This document shows, one piece after another, positions 59,635 to 64,000 of a DNA stretch of 64,000 nt. Both the position numbers and the translations under genes were made by a program. Within the stretch, counting starts at the first letter, position 1; every line of letters starts with the position of its first letter. Source of the DNA: Gordionus sp. m RMFG-2023 (Eukaryota > Nematomorpha > Gordioida > Chordodea > Parachordodidae); the NCBI RefSeq assembly GCF_954871325.1, contig NC_088775.1:31783561-31847560 (forward strand). Reading direction: 5' to 3'. Under the pieces are notes generated by a model. The model was not told the DNA's origin, searched no databases, and was given only the letters and a program-made list of their open reading frames with translations.

Positions 59635-59915
59635 CTAAAATCTTTGACCACTAACTTGACTGTACCGTGATATTGATAAATAGCTTACATTATTTAAAAT
59701 ATTATCGAGTCTCTGGCTCTCAGCCAGTGTGGTGCTTATTTGAGATTCAGGGTTTAAGAGCGCGAACAATTTTTTGATATCGAAGGCGCCTTTGTAATTG
59801 TCAAAACTTTCGTCCGTGCTTATAGAATTTATGATTGACGTTTCCGTGTTATTCTGAGCTGCCAGAGTATGATTACTTTTAAAGTGTCGAGGTACAAGAT
59901 TTTTGAGTTCTGAAC
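59635..59915 (-). CDS. Membrane protein last exon
   Basis: Acceptor TACCTAG. Encodes SELKNLVPRHFKSNHTLAAQ, INSISTDESFDNYKGAFDIK and LNPESQISTTLAESQRLDNI, ending SGQRF and TAG. It has clear coding character: 92 codons without a stop in a very AT-rich region. Confidence 0.72.
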
Positions 59916-62521
59916 CTAGGTATTTATTTTTTAGAATATAGATTAAGTAAACGTAAATATCTATCTACCATGCCTTTTTAAGATTGGTTCTTTTGTTTTA
60001 CGGGGGATTTACTTTATTGTATTTTGATGAATTTTATCAAATATTTTTTTAAAAAAAATGCATGATATTTAATGATGATTATTTCTAGGATTTATGATTA
60101 TACAGGGAGGCGATGATTTATTTAAACATTTACGTGAGTTAAATGATATGGCCTGGTTGAAGGATAAAGGTCGGTTTTTGTTCTTGGTGTAAATCCTATC
60201 GAATTTATTATTGCTGGTCAGTAATGTGTTTAAACGTTGATTAGCTTCTTTTTTAAAAAATAAAACAGTATTATAAATTTATTTGAAAATAAATTACAAT
60301 GTTAGGTTTGAATTAATTGTACTTCTATCAAAATTATTAGTTTTGGGTTCCTTGAAAGAAAGCTTGTAGTGTTTAGTTAAGGGCGATGGCTTGAATATGT
60401 TTTCGTCCCGAACTTCTTTACCATTCATTAAAAGAAGTTGTATTTCGTCATTCATACATTGGAACTATTGGGAATTTATTTAAATATACATTAAACAACA
60501 TATAATAGATACACATTAAACAAAATATAATAAATTTTGCAAACAATTATTTTTAAGCTGACAGTCTTAGTAAATTGGTTTTAAGTTTTCGTCTACAAAT
60601 GTAAAATAATCAACTCAAAGATTTTTTGAGGGTTAATTTTTTTTATCGTTTATAACGTTTAATTTATCTTGCATATTGAGGTTGCAAGGAGGGTAATAAT
60701 CATAGGCCAGTTTGTTGTAGTGACTACTTTTCAGATTTAAATCATTTTTTATTGTTAAATTATTAGTTTTATCGTTTTGAATGGCGACGATGTTATTCAT
60801 GTTCCATTCCTTCGTATTTGGGGATGTGTCGAGATCGAAGTTGCTTAATTTGCTAAATGTATTGAAATTTTTTTTGGTATATAGATGTTTTCATTTTTTT
60901 AAAAAAGAAAAAATTAATTCAAGCAAAATTAGTATAATTATAAAATTTTAAAGATAATATATTGCCTGAACTGATTTTTTTTGGAACAAGATAATAATCT
61001 AAATTTAAAGGCCAAACCTTGGAGATTTTAGTATAAGTCTCTATTATACACGAAGGTAGTAAAAAAAATGAAACCTTATTCTTTTCATTTCGTCTTTAGT
61101 TATATCTCTTAGCAATTTTTCGTCGCAAACACCAGTCTGCTGGCTTTTTGCATTCGTGAGTTTCCCGCCATTTTTATTATCGTTGCCAGCCGAAAGTGGA
61201 TCGCTAAGAAAAGTATTGACATTGAGATTCAGCGTAAATTGCTGAGATTTAGCAGTATGACCAGTAACAGTTGTCACTTTGCTTTTCTGATGGGATATTG
61301 TGGTCATACTACTATTGAGGGTACAGGTACGATCCATGCTGCTAGCATCATCTTCATTATCATCGTAACTGCTATAGACGGCCTTATCCTTTGCTCTAGG
61401 CAAGCATTTTTGGAACGAGCCTTTATCGATATTGTCGGAGCGAGATTCGGTTAAGATTGATCGGCTCACCGCTAAATTGTTGCGGTGGATAATTACGTTG
61501 TTATTTAAGCGAACCATCGGGGTTGAAGGGTTATAGGATAAGCTCTCATCTATGTTTTGGTGGGATTGGCTGTGGTCGGATTTACCGAAAAATTTAAAAA
61601 AATTACTCCTCTTTTTAAGCTTTCTTTCGTTTTTTTCCTTAAATTTGAGGCTTTTACTCATCAGGACCTTAACGCAAAATATTAGTATATATAATATAAA
61701 TATATAAGATCAATAAATTTTCCCCAAATTTTAAATCATTTAATGGATTAGAAATCTGTCTCGGGCCGGGCTGATTATTTTTAAAATATATCTAAATTTA
61801 TCAATTTTATGTTGAATTTTTTATGAAAAATAAAAATTTGATTTTATTTCTAGAAACTAGACGTAGACGCCATATAACATATTTCTTTTATTTTGATTAA
61901 TTATAAAATTTGTATATTTAAATAAATTCGGGGCGGGATGTGTTTAAAAAATTAGGCGATGCAGATCACTATGATGGATATTATTTCCTACACATAATTG
62001 GGGGTCTCTGGCTATATCATCTGTAATTTGAAGCGTTTTGCGAGTTGAAAGCATGGCATATCGAGATCCACCTTTATCACAATTTTTAGAATCCTTTCCG
62101 TATTTGCCTACCTTACTTTTGATGAGAGTAGATCTTTCAGTTCCACTTGGGCTATCATTAGTGACATTCAAGCTCCGATTATAATTGTTATTAGGATCAA
62201 TGTGTCCTTTAATTCCGTTATTATTATAATTCTCATTAACATCATTAGCACTTGTCGGGAAATAAAACGATGTAAGCTTCTTGAGATGACCATTTTTCCT
62301 CCTTCTTTTGTATCGACAAAAATAATGTCCGCAAACCATTAACATGGTTAGAGACATGAAAACTATGGCGGGCAACGTAAAAAAGAATTTGAGATAGTCT
62401 ACGGGATCTAGAGATGCAAACCATCCTTTTATGGAGTGGATTAATGTTGATGAGCTGTTGCCATGAGTCTTAACATCAATTATTTGGGAATCGTTAAATG
62501 TGAGTTGGTAAATGCAGTATG
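59635..62521 (-). CDS. Single-pass membrane protein with long cytoplasmic tail (partial)
   Basis: Not recognised as a known gene. Six minus-strand exons join without phase conflict: 62521-61992, 61667-61075, 60852-60657, 60464-60323, 60247-60104 and 59915-59635, about 628 codons to the stop. The first visible exon encodes an extracellular end (AYCIYQLTFNDSQ, with NDS and NSS N-glycosylation sites), a transmembrane helix (FFFTLPAIVFMSLTMLMVC) and a basic stop-transfer RYKRRRK; everything after that is Ser/Asn/Lys-rich and predicted disordered. This is type I topology, as in cadherin-like or other adhesion receptors, but no ectodomain repeat is in view, so no family is assigned. Upstream exons, start codon and promoter are not found. 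Splice sites are inferred from GT/AG and phase. Confidence 0.7.
60104..60247 (-). CDS. Membrane protein tail exon 5
   Basis: Acceptor AAAAAAG or, three bases on, AAG. It encodes NQRLNTLLTSNNKFDRIY and RPLSFNQAISFNSRK. Donor CCCT before GTATAA, phase 1. Confidence 0.55.
60323..60464 (-). CDS. Membrane protein tail exon 4
   Basis: Acceptor CCCAATAG. It encodes FQCMNDEIQLLLMNGKEV and KPSPLTKHYKLSFKEP. Probable donor A before GTACAA, phase 1; a second donor lies 17 bases on (GTAATT). Confidence 0.62.
60657..60852 (-). CDS. Membrane protein tail exon 3
   Basis: Acceptor ACATTTAG. It encodes KLSNFDLDTSPNTKEWNMNN and ends with MQDKLN before GTTATA. It lacks an in-frame stop across the exon and fits its neighbours' phases. 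Confidence 0.65.
61075..61667 (-). CDS. Membrane protein tail exon 2
   Basis: The acceptor TTAAG at 61668 is preceded by a perfect TACTAAT branch-point sequence at 61687-61681. It encodes MSKSLKFKEKNERKLKKRSN, then a Ser/Thr-rich acidic part (YSSYDDNEDDASS). It ends ATAAG before GTTTCA, phase 2. An alternative is that its ATG at 61661 starts a separate small gene. Confidence 0.75.
61992..62521 (-). CDS. Membrane protein exon with transmembrane segment
   Basis: Acceptor AAAAAG at 62522. Open to a possible donor after CAATTATGT (GTAGGA). The open frame runs on to 61944 if that donor is not used. It encodes the juxtamembrane region, helix and first part of the tail, including TSANDVNENYNNNG. 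Confidence 0.72.
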
Positions 62522-62523
62522 CT

Positions 62524-62830
62524 TTTTTATATTAATGTTGGAAACATATTTTAAAAATATGGGGAGAGGAAAGCATACGAGTATACAAGCGTTTGCAAAA
62601 TTAAGCATTAAAATATCGTGCAAAATGCTTCATTTGAGTATTTTTTTAAAAACGGTAAACTTAATATTTAAGCTAGAAAAATATTGCCTATGCCTCGAGA
62701 TTTGACTAATAATTTAAACCTTTGTGCTGTCTATGAAAAAATTTCATAATATTTTTCGAGATAAAATATACCCATTTATAAAAATCGACTCAAATGGAGG
62801 TCATCTATTATTTCTCTCCCAAAATCCTAC
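62524..62830. other. Intron or intergenic sequence
   Basis: AT-rich sequence upstream of the membrane-protein exon and left of the LINE. No further exon is recognised in it. Confidence 0.5.
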
Positions 62831-64000
62831 CTTCTGCCTCATTGGGGCGGGGGAGTGGCAACGTCTTTTGGCGGCTAGTGGAGGAAAGGTTCCCTGTGAT
62901 CTAAGTCTAGAATAGGATCACCGTCTCCTCGACGGTGTGTAAAAAGAAGGATGAGTGGAACTACGATTCGTGAAAATGAAACTTATGACGACCATAAACG
63001 ACCTGATAATAAGTGGAGAAACCAGTTTACGGGGGATCGAATAAGGGTTGCGACATGGAATATTGGGAGTATGACGGGAAGAGCGGGAGAAGTGGTCGAT
63101 GTATTGTATACAGGAGACCAGATGGAAGGGTAATGGCGCAAGAACGATGGAAGACTAGTGAAAAGTATAAATTCTTCTAGCAAGGAAGCAATGAGGGTAA
63201 GGTTGGAGTTGGGTTATTGGGGAGAAATTGGTGGACAAAGTAGTCGAAGTGAGAAGGTTAGATAACCAGATAATGATTATCAAGATGATTTTTGGTAGAA
63301 AACTATATAATATTTTCTCGGCAAATGTTCCTCAGGTTGGAAGAGAAAATATATTTTGAGACCATCTATTAGGGGCGACATCGAGATTGGCAAATGAAAA
63401 GGGGATTCCTGACTGGTGATCTGAATGGATTTGTGGGAGCAAGTAGTGAGGGTTATGAAGGAGTACATGGAGGATTCAGTTACGGCATGAGAAATCTGTA
63501 GGTGGGAGGATTTTAGTGATGCTATGGATATGATTATCTGTAATACAATGTTTAAGAAAGAATCAGAGAAGCTGGTGACTTATAAGTCGGGTAGTACCAA
63601 AATTGCATTGGATTATTTGTTATTAAAATAGATGTATAGTAAAAAATGTGAAAGTGATATCGGGAGAGGAATGTATTAGTCAGCATCTAATAGTTATAGG
63701 AAATCTCACTTTTAAAGGGGCCAGGAACACTAAAAGAAATTTTGTGGCAAGGCTGAAGGTTTGAAAATTTAAGGAGGAGAGTACTAGACGTCAATTCAAT
63801 ATGACATTGGCGATAAGGCAGGTGGAGGTGGCACAAGCATCTGGGGTAAATGACAAGTGGAGACCATGAAGAAAGCTTGGGTGATGACAACTGAGTAGGT
63901 ATGTGAATGGACAAAAGGGTCACTTAGACATAAGGAGACTTGGTGGTGGAACTCGGAGGTAGCCAAAGCTGTGGATGAGAAACGCAGGTGCTTCAAAGAA
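62831..64000 (+). mobile_element. Worn RTE-type LINE, runs off the window
   Basis: The sequence turns GC-richer at about 62840. A leader (GTGGCAACGTCTTTTGGCGG) precedes endonuclease fragments: RIRVATWNIGSMTGRAGE at 63030-63085, FLTGDLNGFVG with GDLN at about 63410, HGGFSYGMRN at about 63468, VTYKSGSTKIALDYLLLK at about 63577, SGEECISQHLIV at about 63660, and the RTE linker TWWWNSEVAKAVDEK at the window end. Several frame changes and stops separate them. RT would lie beyond 64000. It is a different, older copy than the LINE at 18-21 kb. Confidence 0.85.
62951..63133 (+). pseudogene. LINE endonuclease start (worn copy)
   Basis: 60 codons containing the WNIGSMTGR motif that opens RTE endonucleases. 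The catalytic ETRW-type block expected next is lost after a stop. Continuation fragments are in other frames. Confidence 0.75.

Noticed and set aside
61239-61454. Plus-strand frame opposite the membrane protein tail
   Set aside because: Antisense shadow of the Ser/Asp-rich exon at 61667-61075.

Overview
The window is AT-rich animal nuclear DNA, almost certainly metazoan: it has a spliced gene resembling animal DHRSX, a spliced single-pass membrane protein gene, RTE-type LINEs, Ty3/gypsy LTR elements, hAT transposons and a very large satellite. I cannot name the species from sequence alone. Host coding sequence is scarce (about 3 kb, all right of 49.8 kb); nearly everything else is repeats and nested insertions.

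Left two thirds (about 1.07-44.97 kb): one satellite domain built on a 41-bp unit. Arrays at 1.08-2.47 and 5.87-6.15 kb run in one orientation; arrays at 8.64-18.08, 20.94-26.65, 28.73-33.00 and 42.57-44.97 kb run in the other. Its two outer edges (1070-1197 and 44834-44968) are inverted copies of each other and include about 45 bp that is not satellite, so the domain looks like one inverted-repeat-bounded unit. Later insertions split it: an hAT element holding a MITE and a DIRS-like retroelement (2.47-5.87 kb), a short LTR element (6.18-8.22 kb), a nearly whole RTE LINE (18.08-20.93 kb), a short non-autonomous LTR element with clean 5-bp target duplications (26.65-28.73 kb), and a Ty3/gypsy fossil (33.0-36.59 kb) that carries a second, better preserved Ty3/gypsy copy (36.59-42.45 kb), whose left LTR in turn carries an hAT MITE. 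Inside the arrays there are large higher-order duplications (3,249, 1,647 and 753 bp).

Middle (45-49.8 kb): an 818-bp hAT element with an 8-bp target duplication, a worn LINE, and a foldback hAT element (48108-48964) with a MITE nested inside. The roughly 200 bp just upstream of the DHRSX-like gene also occurs once at 46.0 kb.

Right (49.8-64 kb): a three-exon DHRSX-like short-chain dehydrogenase gene (+), exons 49865-50102, 50145-50634 and 56749-57202, 393 codons in frame. Its first intron is 42 nt; its second, 6.1 kb, holds two nested hAT transposons and two MITEs. On the minus strand at 59.6-62.5 kb, six phase-compatible exons encode one transmembrane segment and a long Ser/Asn-rich cytoplasmic tail; the upstream exons are not identified. 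The window ends inside a worn RTE-type LINE (+).

The two host genes show no sign of working together. The main story is layering: satellite first, then hAT elements, LTR elements and LINEs inserted into it and into each other, with target duplications and one paralogous empty site giving the order.
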